Below are positions 13,145-13,941 of a stretch of 13,941 bases of DNA, piece by piece. The position numbers were made by a program, and so were the translations under genes. The stretch is from Candidatus Aminicenantota bacterium (GTDB lineage: Bacteria; Acidobacteriota; Aminicenantia; Aminicenantales; Aminicenantaceae). The notes under the pieces were generated by a model. It was given only the letters and a program-made list of their open reading frames with translations. It did no database searches and was not told the DNA's origin. The stretch covers positions 1-13,941 of the forward strand of contig DAOUYU010000024.1 in assembly GCA_030673995.1 (NCBI GenBank), read 5' to 3'. How positions within the stretch are numbered: the first letter of the stretch is position 1; each line of letters starts with the position of its first letter.

Positions 13145-13941
13145 ATGGAAAAAATCGAACACCCCTATTTCAGGAAAAACTCCTTCACTGGAGTTTTAGA
13201 TAAAAATCTGAAAAAGCTTGAAAAAAGACTGGGAATATCCCTCTCCGTTCGGGGGAACAGCTTGATGATAGATGGAAGCCAGGAAAAAGTTGAATTCGCT
13301 AAATATTATTTCGAAAAAATGCAAGAGTTAGAAGAAAAAGGATCTTCTCTCAAAGAAGAAGATTTTCATATCGCACTCGACCTTCTGGAAGAAGGACGCG
13401 GTCATCATCTGGAAGATTTTTCCCCGGCAGAAGTTTTAAATCTTTCTCGAAAATCAGTCAAGCCCAAAAGCCTCAACCAGCAGGAATTCATCAATTCCAT
13501 CAAAACCTATGACTTAGTCTTTGGAATAGGACCTGCAGGAACGGGAAAGACATATCTGGCTATGGCTATGGCTCTCTCCTTCCTTCAGAACAAAAGTGTT
13601 AACCGTATTATCCTAATCCGCCCTGCCGTTGAAGCGGGAGAAAAACTGGGCTTCCTTCCAGGTAATGTGCAGCAGAAAATAAATCCCTACCTTCGCCCCC
13701 TCTATGATGCTCTCTTCGACCTGACAGAGACAGAACAGGCTAACAAGCTGATTGAAAAAGGTATCATAGAAATCGCTCCATTAGCCTACATGAGGGGAAG
13801 AACTCTCAACAATGCTTTTATTATTCTCGATGAAGCACAAAACACAACAAAAGAACAGATGAAGATGATATTAACCCGCTCCGGCTTCAACTCAAAAATG
13901 GTTATTACGGCCGACATCACCCAGATAGACCTTCCCCAGCC
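13145..13941 (+). CDS. PhoH-family ATPase (YbeZ-like), truncated by the window end
   Basis: The frame is open to the last base, giving 265 residues of a protein that is usually 310-350. Residues 20-45 resemble the KH-like N-terminal RNA-binding part of YbeZ proteins. The ATPase core follows: Walker A GPAGTGKT (129-136), RPAVEAGEKLGFLPG (159-173), PLAYMRGRT (212-220) and Walker B FIILDEAQNT (225-234). The motif usually written TGDxTQxDLP reads TADITQIDLP here (255-264), with Ala256 for the usual glycine. YbeZ acts with the endonuclease YbeY in rRNA processing, and ybeY would be expected just beyond the window. The ATG has no Shine-Dalgarno sequence, but no better start is seen. It has its own likely promoter. 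Confidence 0.93.
   Translation, partial: MEKIEHPYFRKNSFTGVLDKNLKKLEKRLGISLSVRGNSLMIDGSQEKVEFAKYYFEKMQELEEKGSSLKEEDFHIALDLLEEGRGHHLEDFSPAEVLNLSRKSVKPKSLNQQEFINSIKTYDLVFGIGPAGTGKTYLAMAMALSFLQNKSVNRIILIRPAVEAGEKLGFLPGNVQQKINPYLRPLYDALFDLTETEQANKLIEKGIIEIAPLAYMRGRTLNNAFIILDEAQNTTKEQMKMILTRSGFNSKMVITADITQIDLPQ

Noticed and set aside
1..13941. CRISPR arrays, tRNA or rRNA genes, prophage or transposase genes
   Set aside because: I saw no regularly spaced repeats, no cloverleaf candidates, no rRNA-like segments and no phage or transposase proteins; the repeats present are short and dispersed.

Overview
The window looks like a chromosomal segment of a free-living, probably anaerobic, Gram-negative-type bacterium of moderate to low GC. 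Housekeeping genes for the MEP isoprenoid pathway, undecaprenyl carrier and phospholipid synthesis sit beside [NiFe]-hydrogenase maturation genes, surface-sugar genes and many short palindromic repeats. The repeat load and the small ribbon-helix-helix plus sulfotransferase pair recall uncultivated phyla such as Aminicenantes, but that placement is only an impression; no rRNA or tRNA is present to test it.

Left block (minus strand, 6535 down to 128): uppS, cdsA, dxr, rseP, ispG, larE. dxr and rseP are one base apart and cdsA and dxr 22 bases apart, so this reads as one transcription unit. It starts from a perfect consensus promoter (TTGACA-N17-TATAAT) placed so that the predicted transcript begins at the uppS ATG. 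The unit makes isopentenyl precursors (Dxr, IspG), the C55 carrier (UppS), CDP-diacylglycerol (CdsA) and an intramembrane envelope-stress protease (RseP). LarE at the end is a PP-loop sulfur transferase of the nickel-pincer cofactor type.

Centre (plus strand, 6634 to 9258): hypC, hypD, hypE, diverging from uppS. HypC and HypD assemble the Fe(CN)2CO group and HypE makes the cyanide. The genes are spaced by 164 and 142 bases, and both gaps hold repeat elements. The hypD-hypE gap also holds a 15-codon ORF with a strong ribosome binding site ending 9 bases before hypE. No hydrogenase structural genes, hypA, hypB or hypF are in view.

Right block (minus strand, 12498 down to 9270): a small ribbon-helix-helix protein, a short sulfotransferase-like protein, a UDP-hexose 4-epimerase and a UDP-glucose 6-dehydrogenase. 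It looks like a surface polysaccharide or glycan modification unit.

Right end: the 12499-13144 gap holds a strongly base-paired, roughly 267-nt plus-strand element (12767-13033), probably a structured RNA and possibly of mobile-element (HEARO/omega-RNA) type. It lies inside two copies of a 15-bp direct repeat. A PhoH-family ATPase gene follows and is cut by the window edge.

The least explained signals are the structured RNA candidate, the paired micro-ORFs that share an identical 19-bp ribosome-binding-site and start-codon segment, the terminal-inverted-repeat element between hypC and hypD, and the leaderless-type uppS promoter.
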